Source: an uncultured Pseudomonadota bacterium
Lineage (GTDB): Bacteria > Pseudomonadota > Gammaproteobacteria > Steroidobacterales > Steroidobacteraceae
NCBI GenBank assembly: GCA_903927005.1
Contig: CAIYLH010000012.1
Location: forward strand, 1 to 52,664
Direction: 5' to 3'
Length of the DNA stretch: 52,664 bases
The position numbers and the translations under genes are program-made. Under the pieces are notes generated by a model that worked only from the letters and a program-made list of their open reading frames with translations, was not told the DNA's origin and did not search any database. Positions 8,388 to 16,887 of the stretch are shown one piece after another (positions within the stretch are counted from its first letter, which is position 1; every line of letters starts with the position of its first letter).

Positions 8388-10154
8388 ATGCACACAACCC
8401 GCTTTGCCCAGGACCCGCACTCCCCCCTGCTCGTGCTGATCGGCGCGCTGCTGTTGTCGCTGCCGGCAGTTGCGGGCTATCGCGCGATCACGCCGACCCA
8501 GGCCGATCACACTGTCCTACTGACGGGGCGGGGTCTGAGCGTAGAGCAGGTCGTCGCCGTCGCGCGTTTCGGGGCACGCGTCGCGCTCAGTGCCGAGGCG
8601 GAACGCGAGCAAGCCGACAACTACGGGTTGCTGCTGGAAGCAACCGCCGAGGGCATCCCGGTGTACTGGTTCAACCGCGGCTCCGGCGACCAGCGCGAGA
8701 CGGTGATCTTCGAAGGCGACGCCCTGTCGGCCGCGAACAAGGCCACCGTCGAGCAGGTGCAGTTCGACAGCTTCCGGCAGGCCTCCCGCTACGGCGTCGG
8801 CCCGGAAGTGGAGGACGAGGAGATCGTCCGGGCGATGATGGTCGTGCGCGCCAACACCCTGGTGCACAACGCCCCCAGCCCGCAGCTCGCGCGGATGCTG
8901 CTCGAATTACTGAACAAGCGCATTACCCCGGTCGTGCAGTCGCGCGGCACGGTGGGCGAGGCGGATCTTGCCCAACTGGGCAACGTTGGCGGCACGATGA
9001 TCGGGGTTGGCGAGGCGTACCTCGGGGGCGAGCGCATGGCGGCCGCGGCAGCGCTGCGCCGGGCGGGCCTGCAACCGCTAAAGCCGTTTGCTGCCGACGA
9101 CAACGCCCTGACCAGCAGCAATGCCTACGCCGTCGGCCAGGCGGCGCTGCTGGTCCACGACGCCGAACGGGCGCTGGAGTGGACCGACGTCAGCTACGCG
9201 ATGGCGCTGAACGGTATGAACAGCAGCATCACCCCGCTGAGCCTCGGCGTGCAGCGCGATCGGCCGGATCCGTGGCTCAACTGGCATGCCGCCCGGACGC
9301 TTGCGATGCTGCGTGGCAGCTACCTGTTCGAGGTCGACCCGACCCGCATCATCCAGGATCCCGAAAGCCTGCGAGCCTCGTCGATCCGGCAGGCCTCGGC
9401 CTGGCAGGAATGGGCACTGCTGCGCGACGCGGTCGCGTTCCAGATCAACACCTCGGACCACAACCCCGCGGTTGCCCGCGGCCTGGGACCTGAAGACTCC
9501 TGGGAACTTGCCACGCCGCAGCTGATGCATTTCTACGTCAAAGGCGGGCCGCTGAGCCATGGCCAGCACGGCTACATCCTCTCCAACGCCAACTGGGATC
9601 CCTACCCGCTTGCCAACCGGATCGAGAGCTTCACCCTCGCGCTCGCCAACATGGACATCGCGGTGACGCTGCGGATCGAGCGCTTCCGTAACACGTTCTT
9701 CACCGGGGTCGGTGTCGGCGATGTACTGAAGGATTACGTGCGCGACGATGACGGCTACGCCCCGGTCGACCTGCAGCAGGAGATCCAGACGCTGACCAAC
9801 CCGGTGGCGCCCTCCGGCAGCGCCCTCGTCGGCACGGCCGAGGACCTGCAGGCGCAGACGCGGCTGAAGGTGCAGCGCGCCCGCCAGGTGGTCGACCTCA
9901 CGCTGGAACTGCTGGCGTTCGACGTGCTGGAAAACGCCCTGTGGATGGACGTGCGGCACGCGCAGACCCCCGAAAGGCAGTTTGGCTCTGCCCCTACCGC
10001 CGCCTGGCAGGCGCTGCGCCGGCTGGTTGCCCGGCCCACCCCCGCGCGTCTGGGGTCGGACCAGCAACGGACAGTGGCATTCCTGCGGACTGTGGCTGCA
10101 ACCGGCTTTGCGGCCGGCGGACCGGCCCGACCGGACCTGCAGCCAAGCCGATAA
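8388..10154 (+). CDS. Exported aromatic amino acid lyase (HAL/PAL) family protein lacking the MIO triad; ergothionase-like candidate
   Basis: A 588-residue protein of the histidine/phenylalanine ammonia-lyase superfamily. Recognisable family blocks are VYWFNRGSGDQ (residues 92-102, equivalent to VYGINTGFG, with the catalytic-base Tyr93 kept), QINTSDHNP (352-360, equivalent to NSATDNP), IQDPESLR (322-329) and SHGQHG (390-395). The block that normally supplies Ala-Ser-Gly for the MIO cofactor (GSVGASGDLAPL) reads GTVGEADLAQL (187-197), so the triad is gone. Ergothionase, which eliminates trimethylamine from ergothioneine, is a known MIO-less member of this fold. Residues 13-30 form a hydrophobic signal-like segment, weakly charged at its start, suggesting export or anchoring. 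Flanking betaine genes support a trimethylammonium substrate, but a pseudoenzyme is possible. Confidence 0.85.
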   Translation: MHTTRFAQDPHSPLLVLIGALLLSLPAVAGYRAITPTQADHTVLLTGRGLSVEQVVAVARFGARVALSAEAEREQADNYGLLLEATAEGIPVYWFNRGSGDQRETVIFEGDALSAANKATVEQVQFDSFRQASRYGVGPEVEDEEIVRAMMVVRANTLVHNAPSPQLARMLLELLNKRITPVVQSRGTVGEADLAQLGNVGGTMIGVGEAYLGGERMAAAAALRRAGLQPLKPFAADDNALTSSNAYAVGQAALLVHDAERALEWTDVSYAMALNGMNSSITPLSLGVQRDRPDPWLNWHAARTLAMLRGSYLFEVDPTRIIQDPESLRASSIRQASAWQEWALLRDAVAFQINTSDHNPAVARGLGPEDSWELATPQLMHFYVKGGPLSHGQHGYILSNANWDPYPLANRIESFTLALANMDIAVTLRIERFRNTFFTGVGVGDVLKDYVRDDDGYAPVDLQQEIQTLTNPVAPSGSALVGTAEDLQAQTRLKVQRARQVVDLTLELLAFDVLENALWMDVRHAQTPERQFGSAPTAAWQALRRLVARPTPARLGSDQQRTVAFLRTVAATGFAAGGPARPDLQPSR

Positions 10155-10493
10155 AACCGCCGGGACGGGGCTGGGCGGTGACGCCCCCCCGTTCAGCCCT
10201 CCGCGGCGCCCCCAAACCCGTACCGCCCCCCCGGCGCGCCCCAGCGCCGGTTACGGAAGGGCCCACCGCCGCTAATGTTGCGTAGCCGCAACGTTCCGGG
10301 CTGGATCGCTGTCCAGCCGTTTACCGCATCGCAAGAGACGGAAATTACAGGGTATTAAAAAATTTCTTACCGATCCGGCAAAATAATGGCATTTGCTTAG
10401 CGGCAACAGCTCAGAGCAAACTCGGGCCTCAGTTACTGCTGCAGAGTGCCTGTGGCGTCTGAATGCGATTTCACACTAATGGGGGATAGACGC
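10155..10493. other. Intergenic region with tandem hairpins and AT-rich promoter candidate
   Basis: No gene is visible in these 339 bases. Two hairpins lie back to back: 10274-10295 (AATGTTGCG, loop TAGC, CGCAACGTT, one G-U pair) and 10299-10318 (GGCTGGA, 6-base loop, TCCAGCC). They may end the lyase transcript, although no U-tract follows. Next comes an AT-rich stretch around 10335-10395, in contrast to its surroundings, which probably holds the promoter of the TonB receptor. TTTCTTACCGAT at 10363-10374 resembles a sequence in the upstream divergent region. Confidence 0.45.
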
Positions 10494-13166
10494 TTGAAAC
10501 CTAATCACAAGCTGACGTGCGCGATCATTGCCGTACTCGGTGCCCAGTCTGGCATCGCGCTCGCCGCGCCGTCGGATTCGCTCGAGATCGCCGAAATCGT
10601 TGTCACTGCACAGCGCCGTTCGGAAAACATCCAGAACGTTCCTATCACGATCCAGGCGCTCAGCGCCGAGACGCTGAGCCAGATCAATGTCTCGTCGTTC
10701 GACGACATCGTGAAGTACCTGCCCAACGTCTCGCTGGCCACCAACGGCCCGGGCCAGGGCAACGTCTTCATGCGCGGCCTCGCGCTCGGTTCGTTCGGCA
10801 CGCAGTCGTCCGGTACGATCGGCGGCTTCCCCAACGTTGCCGTCTACCTCGACGAACAGTCGGGTCAGATCCCGAGCCGCAACCTGGACATCCTCGCGAT
10901 TGACCTTGAGCGCGTCGAAGTGCTCGAAGGCCCGCAGGGCACCCTGTTCGGCGGTGGCGCGCAGGCCGGTGTGCTGCGTTACATCACCAACAAGCCGAAG
11001 CTCAACAAGTTTGAGGGCAGTGCTGAGGCCAGCTACGGCGTCACCGCCCACGGCGACCCGAATACTGCACTGAGCGCGGTCCTGAACCTGCCGCTGATCA
11101 ACGACAAGCTCGCCCTGCGCGCTGTGATCTACAGCGACGACCGTGGCGGCTACATCAACAACGTGCCGAGCACGTTCACGCGTCGTGCGACCGACTACGG
11201 CATCTACTACGCCGGCTACATCGATCCGACCACGGAACACTACGCGCCGCCTCCTGGCAGCCCGGTCATCAACAACTACGCCATCGCGAAGAATGCGATG
11301 AACCCGGTCAAGTACCAGGGCATGCGCGCCTCGCTGCTGTGGCAGATCAACGACGACTGGAGCGTGCTGCTCGCTCAGAGCTACCAGAACATGCAGGCCG
11401 ACGGCGTGTTCTACCAGATGCCGAAGGGCTCGGAAGGCCAGTCGCTGAACCCGCTCGAAGTGACCGTGTTCAACGACGCGTTCGACAAGGACAAGTTCAG
11501 CAACACCTCGCTGACGATCAACGGCAAGATCGGCGCGATGAAGGCTGTGTACTCGGGCGGCTACCTGGTCCGCACGATCGATCAGGTCAACGACTACACA
11601 AACTACTCGCGTGGCGTTTACGCCGACTACTACCAGTGCCATGGCTATTACTCGGGCGGCACGCCGCAGTGCTTCTCGCCGAGCGCCACCTGGCGCGAAC
11701 TCGAGAAGAACACCCACCAGAGTCATGAGTTCCGCGTCAGCACGCCGGACGAGTGGCGCATCCGCGGCGTCGCGGGCGCGTTCTACGAAGACTTCAAGAT
11801 CACCGACGACACGGCCTGGTCATACAAGTCCATCCCGACCTGCGTCACTGGCGGCGATCCGTACTGCTTCCGCAACGTCGAGCCGGCGCCGGGCTCACCG
11901 GTCGGCAACCCGAACCCGCGCAACGACAACGTCGCGTTCTTCGAAGACACGTTCCGGTCGTACACGCAGTCCGCGTTCTTCGCATCGGTTGACGTCGACC
12001 TGATCCCGAAGGTCCTGACGTTCACCGCCGGCACGCGCCACTACGACTACAAGATGGACTTCGGCGGCACCGTGGTCAGCAGCTTCGGCTGCTTCAACTA
12101 CGCCAGCGTCGCAGTTCCGGGCGCGTGCCATAACGGCGCCGTGGGCTGGAGCCCGTCGGACCCGGAGCGCAGCGCGGAGTACAAGGGCTTCAAGAGCCGC
12201 GCCAACCTGACCTGGCACATCACGCCGGACACGATGGTGTATGCGACCTGGTCGCAGGGCTACCGTCCGGGCGGCTTCAACCGCTCGTCGGGCTACGTCG
12301 CCAAGAGCACGACCGAACTGTGGGCAGTCGGCAATGCCGCGGGCAAGACCCCGGGCACGCCGATGCAGCAGTTCATCAAGCCGCTGACGGTTTCGCCGGA
12401 CGAGCTGACCAACAAGGAAATCGGCTTCAAGACCGAATTCTTCAACCACCGGATCCAGCTGAACGGCTCGCTCTACCAGGAAGACTGGAAGAACGTGCAG
12501 AGCGGCATCTTCAACCCGGCCCTGTTCGGCAACACGACGTTCGGCGTCAATGGTGCCGACTACCAGGTCAAGGGTGTGGAACTGCAGCTGACGGCGCGCG
12601 TCACGGCGGGACTGACGGTAATCGGCTCGGGCTCCTGGAACCAGAGCAAGCAGGTCACCTCGCCGTTCCTGGTCAACAACAACCCGGAAAGCGCGCACTT
12701 CGGCGAGCAGATCACCTCGGAGCTCGGCCCCAACGGGTCGCCGCTGGACATCGTCAATACGTTCGGCGCCGCCGGCGTACCGACGGCCTTCTCGCCGCCG
12801 CTGCAGTTCAACCTGCGCGCGCGGTATGACTGGGCCATGGGCGACTACTCGGCGTTCTGGCAGGTGGGCATGAACCACGTCGGCCATTCGTTCAACAACT
12901 CGAACACCGACCCGTCACTGGACGGCGCCGCCAACGAGGCGGCTGGTATTCCCGTCACCACGACCACGTGGCGCTACGAGATGCCGGCTTACTCGAACTG
13001 GGACGGCTCGGTCGGCATTGCGAAGGACTCGTGGAGCGTGCAGATCTTCGGCCAGAACCTGACCGATGAGAACAAGTCGACGTTCACCTCGTCGTCGCAG
13101 TTCATCAAGGCAGAAGTGCCGATGCGTCCGCGCGTTCTCGGCCTGAAGTTCGGCATCAAGTTCTGA
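10494..13166 (+). CDS. TonB-dependent outer-membrane receptor
   Basis: A roughly 890-residue outer-membrane beta-barrel receptor for energised uptake of an unknown ligand. After a signal peptide ending near GIALA, a TonB-box-like EIVVTAQRR precedes the plug domain (VPITIQALS, LPNVSLATNG, VEVLEGPQGTLFGGG). Barrel signatures include YATWSQGYRPGGFNRS and a C-terminal aromatic residue (FGIKF). I preferred the TTG at 10494, which has GGGGGA 7 bases upstream and opens directly into the signal peptide; an ATG at 10479 and a GTG at 10446 are in-frame alternatives with poorer ribosome-binding sites. Cysteine pairs lie in predicted surface loops. It follows the exported lyase in the same direction, so the two may act on the same compound. 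A U-tract terminator follows. Confidence 0.93.
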   Translation: MKPNHKLTCAIIAVLGAQSGIALAAPSDSLEIAEIVVTAQRRSENIQNVPITIQALSAETLSQINVSSFDDIVKYLPNVSLATNGPGQGNVFMRGLALGSFGTQSSGTIGGFPNVAVYLDEQSGQIPSRNLDILAIDLERVEVLEGPQGTLFGGGAQAGVLRYITNKPKLNKFEGSAEASYGVTAHGDPNTALSAVLNLPLINDKLALRAVIYSDDRGGYINNVPSTFTRRATDYGIYYAGYIDPTTEHYAPPPGSPVINNYAIAKNAMNPVKYQGMRASLLWQINDDWSVLLAQSYQNMQADGVFYQMPKGSEGQSLNPLEVTVFNDAFDKDKFSNTSLTINGKIGAMKAVYSGGYLVRTIDQVNDYTNYSRGVYADYYQCHGYYSGGTPQCFSPSATWRELEKNTHQSHEFRVSTPDEWRIRGVAGAFYEDFKITDDTAWSYKSIPTCVTGGDPYCFRNVEPAPGSPVGNPNPRNDNVAFFEDTFRSYTQSAFFASVDVDLIPKVLTFTAGTRHYDYKMDFGGTVVSSFGCFNYASVAVPGACHNGAVGWSPSDPERSAEYKGFKSRANLTWHITPDTMVYATWSQGYRPGGFNRSSGYVAKSTTELWAVGNAAGKTPGTPMQQFIKPLTVSPDELTNKEIGFKTEFFNHRIQLNGSLYQEDWKNVQSGIFNPALFGNTTFGVNGADYQVKGVELQLTARVTAGLTVIGSGSWNQSKQVTSPFLVNNNPESAHFGEQITSELGPNGSPLDIVNTFGAAGVPTAFSPPLQFNLRARYDWAMGDYSAFWQVGMNHVGHSFNNSNTDPSLDGAANEAAGIPVTTTTWRYEMPAYSNWDGSVGIAKDSWSVQIFGQNLTDENKSTFTSSSQFIKAEVPMRPRVLGLKFGIKF

Positions 13167-13218
13167 TAGACGACCCTGTCCTCGGCCGCGCTCTACGGCG
13201 GCCGATTGCAGTAGACTC

Positions 13219-13249
13219 AAAGGCGGGCAGCGATGCCCGCCTTTTTTTT
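13219..13249 (+). terminator. Intrinsic terminator after the TonB receptor
   Basis: AAAGGCGGGC (13219-13228), a 6-base loop and GCCCGCCTTT (13235-13244) give a 10-bp stem running into a tract of eight T bases (13242-13249). This is a canonical Rho-independent terminator. It ends 10 bases before the ATG of the TPR-sulfotransferase, whose Shine-Dalgarno region abuts the T-tract. Confidence 0.92.
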
Positions 13250-13259
13250 GGATGAGAAA

Positions 13260-15260
13260 ATGGACCCCACCACCCGCCCTGAGCCCTCGCCGGTCGAACT
13301 AGAGATCCAGCGGATCCACGGCCTGATGGAAAAGAGCCTCTTCACCGACGCTCTCGACGCGGCCAACCGTGTGGCGGCGCAGCACCCGAAGAACCGCGAC
13401 GCGCTGTACATGGTCGCTGTCTCACAACGATACCTGCAGCGTGTCCCGGACGCGCTTGCCACTCTGGCGCGGCTTGAAGCCGTGCACCCCCGTTTCAGCC
13501 GTCTGTATCAAGAGCGCGGCCACTGCTACATCGCGCTGAAGGATGCCGCTGGAGCCATCGAGGCATTCCTGCGCGCGGTCAACCTGAACCCTGCGCTGCC
13601 GGCCAGCTGGTCGAAGCTCGAGGTGCTCTACCGGATGACCGGCCAGCCCGACAATGCGCAGATGGCGGCCGAACATGTCGCGACGCTGGCGAAGCTCGCG
13701 CCGCAAATCGTCGCCGCCACTGCCTTTTTCTCGGACGGCGACCTTGCCATCGCGGAGCAGATCGTCCGCCAGCACCTTGTCGCGCACGGCGACGATGTCG
13801 AGGGCATGCGACTGCTGGCACGCATAGGGCTCGAACTCGACGTCCTCGACGACGGCGAGCTGCTGCTCGAGAGCGTCCTGCAGCTGGCCCCGGGCTATCA
13901 CGCTGCGCGTTACGACTACGCCCGCGTTCTGCTACGCCGCCACAAGCACGGCGCCGCCATCGAACAGCTTGAGACACTGATCAAGATCGACCCACAGAAC
14001 CGCTTCTACCGTACGACCTACGCGACGGCGTTCGTCGGCGTCGGCCAGCACGAGCGGGCGCTGGAAATCTTCCGTGAGCTGCTCGCCGACGCGCCGCGCG
14101 CGGCAGATCTGCACCTGTCGGTGGCGCACACCCTCAAGACCCTTGGCCGGGCGCAGGAAGCGATCGAGTCCTACAAGGCTGCCGCTGCGACGCGGGCGGA
14201 CTTCGGCGACGCTTACTGGAGCCTCGCGAACCTGAAAACGTACGAGTTCAGTGACGAGCAGATCGCCACGATGCGGGCGGCTGAGGCGGCGGACGCGACC
14301 CAGCTCGTCGACCGCTACCACCTGTGCTTCGCGCTCGGCAAGAGCCTGGAGGACCGTGGCCATTACCAGGAATCGTACGAGTATTACGCCCGTGGCAATG
14401 CGCTCAAGCAGTCAGAGAGCAGCTACCGCGTCGCCGTGGTGGAGCGCAACACACGCGAGCAGATGCGTGTGTGTACGCCACAGCTGTTCAGCCACTTTGC
14501 CGGCAGCGGCAATCCCGCCCCGGATCCCATCTTCATCATCGGGCTGCCGCGCGCAGGCTCGACGCTGCTCGAGCAGATTCTGGCCTCACACTCGATGGTT
14601 GAGGGGACGGCGGAACTCGCCGACATCCAGCGCATCGTGCTGGAGCTCTCCGGCCGTGAGATGACTGACGAGGAGTCACGGTACCCTGCGATTCTGCCCG
14701 AGCTGACGCCGCAGGATCTGCGCCGCCTGGGCGACCAGTATCTGGCCGATACCCAGACCTACCGCACCGGCAAGCCGTTCTTCATCGACAAGATGCCCAA
14801 CAACTTCCGCCACGTGGGCCTCATTCAGCTGATCCTGCCGAACGCGAAGATCATCGACGCGCGTCGTGAGCCGATGGCCTGCTGCTTCTCGAACTTCAAG
14901 CAGCTGTTCGCCTCCGGACAGGAGTTCACCTACAGCCTCGAGGACATCGCGCGCTACTACCGGACCTACGTCGAGCTGATGGGGCACTGGGACCGCGTAT
15001 TGCCGGGGCGCGTGCTGCGTATTCAGCACGAGGACGTCGTCGACGACCTGGAAGGAAACGTCCGCCGGATCCTCGACTACTGTGGACTGCCGTTCGAGCA
15101 GGCCTGCGTCGACTTCCACACGAACACGCGCAGCGTGCGGACCGCGAGCTCCGAGCAGGTGAGAAAGCCCATCTTCCGCGAGGGCCTCGACCAGTGGAAG
15201 AACTACGAGCCCTGGCTCGGCCCGCTCAAAGATGCGCTGGGCGACGCCCTGCCGCGCTAA
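13260..15260 (+). CDS. TPR-repeat sulfotransferase family protein
   Basis: A 666-residue protein with an N-terminal tetratricopeptide-repeat solenoid (about residues 10-370) and a C-terminal sulfotransferase domain. The PAPS 5-prime-phosphosulfate loop is IFIIGLPRAGSTLLEQIL near residue 423, and the 3-prime-phosphate motif is IIDARREPMACCFSNF near 530. The family transfers sulfate from PAPS; in other Gram-negatives such TPR-fused proteins often lie beside TonB receptors, but their acceptors are generally unknown. I chose ATG 13260 because an earlier ATG at 13233 lies inside the terminator hairpin; GGATGAG provides the ribosome-binding site. Expression may depend on readthrough of that terminator or on a promoter I cannot see. 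Confidence 0.88.
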   Translation: MDPTTRPEPSPVELEIQRIHGLMEKSLFTDALDAANRVAAQHPKNRDALYMVAVSQRYLQRVPDALATLARLEAVHPRFSRLYQERGHCYIALKDAAGAIEAFLRAVNLNPALPASWSKLEVLYRMTGQPDNAQMAAEHVATLAKLAPQIVAATAFFSDGDLAIAEQIVRQHLVAHGDDVEGMRLLARIGLELDVLDDGELLLESVLQLAPGYHAARYDYARVLLRRHKHGAAIEQLETLIKIDPQNRFYRTTYATAFVGVGQHERALEIFRELLADAPRAADLHLSVAHTLKTLGRAQEAIESYKAAAATRADFGDAYWSLANLKTYEFSDEQIATMRAAEAADATQLVDRYHLCFALGKSLEDRGHYQESYEYYARGNALKQSESSYRVAVVERNTREQMRVCTPQLFSHFAGSGNPAPDPIFIIGLPRAGSTLLEQILASHSMVEGTAELADIQRIVLELSGREMTDEESRYPAILPELTPQDLRRLGDQYLADTQTYRTGKPFFIDKMPNNFRHVGLIQLILPNAKIIDARREPMACCFSNFKQLFASGQEFTYSLEDIARYYRTYVELMGHWDRVLPGRVLRIQHEDVVDDLEGNVRRILDYCGLPFEQACVDFHTNTRSVRTASSEQVRKPIFREGLDQWKNYEPWLGPLKDALGDALPR

Positions 15261-15263
15261 AGA

Positions 15264-15665
15264 TCACTCGACCGGTCGCTGCGCCACGCCGTCGTCGAGC
15301 GCGTAGTAGTCGAGCTTGTCGGCCACGTAGATGTGCTCACGGATCGACAACCCGGTGACCGGACCATCGAGCGTACCGGCCGCAATACTGGTCGACTGAT
15401 CGTTCGGCGGCAGCCGACGCCAGAACAGGTTGCCGCCACAGCGCGAACAGAAGCCGCGCTCGGCGAGCTCCGACGAGCGGTACCAGCGTAGCGTCTCGGA
15501 GGCGGTCAGTCGCAATGCCATTGTCGGCGCCGCAGTCGCGGCCATGAAGTGCCCGCTGGTCTTGCGGCACTGCGAGCAGTGACAGGCGACGATGTGCCGC
15601 AGCGGGCCGTCGATCTCGTAGCGCACCCCGCCGCAAAGGCAGCCGCCGGTCGTGATCGAACTCAT
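15264..15665 (-). CDS. GFA (glutathione-dependent formaldehyde-activating) family zinc protein
   Basis: A 133-residue CENP-V/GFA-fold protein. The zinc-binding cysteine pattern is complete: GGCLCGGVRY (Cys9, Cys11), CHCSQCRK (Cys28, Cys30, Cys33) and FCSRCGG (Cys73, Cys76). The founding member Gfa binds S-hydroxymethylglutathione, but most family members lack a shown substrate. It is the last gene of a minus-strand operon after an enolase-superfamily gene (24-base gap) and ends 3 bases from the convergent TPR-sulfotransferase. A formaldehyde-handling role would suit the demethylating enzymes nearby but is inferred. Confidence 0.88.
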   Translation of the reverse strand: MSSITTGGCLCGGVRYEIDGPLRHIVACHCSQCRKTSGHFMAATAAPTMALRLTASETLRWYRSSELAERGFCSRCGGNLFWRRLPPNDQSTSIAAGTLDGPVTGLSIREHIYVADKLDYYALDDGVAQRPVE

Positions 15666-15689
15666 GCGCTCGCCCTCGAGCCGACTGCC

Positions 15690-16877
15690 CTAGCCCGCCG
15701 GCTGTCCCGCCATGTCCAGATGCAGCGGCTTGTCGGTGTACGGGAATTTGGCGATGTATTCCTCGTTCAGCTCGACGCCGAGGCCTGGCTCCGTCGGCGG
15801 GATGATGTAGCCCTCTTCCCAGCGCATCGGCTTCTTGAGGATGTCCGAGTGGAAGCCCTCCCAGCGCTCGATGCTTTCCTGGATCAGGAAGTTCGGGCTG
15901 CAGGTCGCCAGCTGCACGTTCGCAGCGCCCACGATCGGGCCGCAATACAGATGCGGCGCGATCTGCACGTGGTGCACTTCGGCCATGCCGGCGATCTTCT
16001 TGGCCTCGAGCAGGCCGCCGACGCGACCAAGATTCATCTGCAGGATCGCGGCGGAGCCTGCGCTGAGCAGTCGCGCGAACTCGTACTTGGTCGCAAGCCG
16101 CTCACCAGTGGCGATTGGGATCGTCGTGCCGCGTGCGACCTTCGCCATCTCCTCCGGCGCATCCGGCGGCACGGGCTCCTCGAACCACAGCGGATCGTAC
16201 TTCTCCAGCCGGCGCGCGAGCCGGATGGCACCGGCCGCCGTCATCTGGCCGTGCGTTCCGAACAGCAGGTCGGCCCTGGAACCGACCGCCTCGCGCAGCA
16301 ACTTGCAGAACCGCTCCGACAGGTCGAGCGCTTCCAGCGACAGCTGCCGGCCGTCAAACGCCGTATAGGGACCCGCCGGATCGAACTTGATCGCGGTGAA
16401 GCCCTGGCTGACGTACTCGACCGCCCGCTCCGCCGACAACTCCGGGTCATGGTAGACATCGACCTTGTCACCGGGACGCGCGTAGATGTAGGTGTACGAG
16501 CGCAGCCGCTCGTGCACCTTGCCACCGAGCAGGTTGTAGACCGGCTGACCGGCTTCCTTGCCGATGATGTCCCAGCACGCCATTTCCAGCGCGCTGAGCA
16601 CACCCATCATCGTCAGGTCCGGACGCTGGCTGAACCCAGCCGAATAGACCCGCCGCCACATGCGCTCAATGTTGTGGGGATCCTCGCCCGCCATGTAGCG
16701 GTGGAAGACATCCTCGATCATCTGCGCAACAAGATGCGGCGCGAACGGCACGCAGTAGGCCTCACCGACGCCCGAGACATTGCCGTCCGTCGTGATCTTC
16801 ACGAACACGAAGTACCGGCCGCCGTAATGCGGCGGCGGGTTGCCGACCACGAACGTCTGGATGTCCTTGAGCTTCAT
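15690..16877 (-). CDS. Mandelate racemase/muconate lactonizing family (enolase superfamily) dehydratase
   Basis: A 395-residue enolase-superfamily protein resembling galactonate/sugar-acid dehydratases. The N-terminal capping domain (to about residue 125) is followed by a TIM barrel with the Mg ligands expected for the DgoD-like group: LLFGTHGQ near 207, WFEEPVPP near 233 and IATGERLA near 258. A catalytic-type histidine appears in APHLYCGPI. The typical reaction is base-assisted dehydration of an acid sugar to its 2-keto-3-deoxy form; the exact substrate is unknown. It starts 10 bases after the ALDH gene ends, so the two are cotranscribed, in an operon with MFS and GFA genes. Confidence 0.88.
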   Translation of the reverse strand: MKLKDIQTFVVGNPPPHYGGRYFVFVKITTDGNVSGVGEAYCVPFAPHLVAQMIEDVFHRYMAGEDPHNIERMWRRVYSAGFSQRPDLTMMGVLSALEMACWDIIGKEAGQPVYNLLGGKVHERLRSYTYIYARPGDKVDVYHDPELSAERAVEYVSQGFTAIKFDPAGPYTAFDGRQLSLEALDLSERFCKLLREAVGSRADLLFGTHGQMTAAGAIRLARRLEKYDPLWFEEPVPPDAPEEMAKVARGTTIPIATGERLATKYEFARLLSAGSAAILQMNLGRVGGLLEAKKIAGMAEVHHVQIAPHLYCGPIVGAANVQLATCSPNFLIQESIERWEGFHSDILKKPMRWEEGYIIPPTEPGLGVELNEEYIAKFPYTDKPLHLDMAGQPAG

Positions 16878-16887
16878 GCGCCGTTCC

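Noticed and set aside
13233-13260. ATG at 13233 as the start of the TPR-sulfotransferase
   Set aside because: It lies within the loop and stem of a canonical terminator and lacks a ribosome-binding site; the ATG at 13260 is better.
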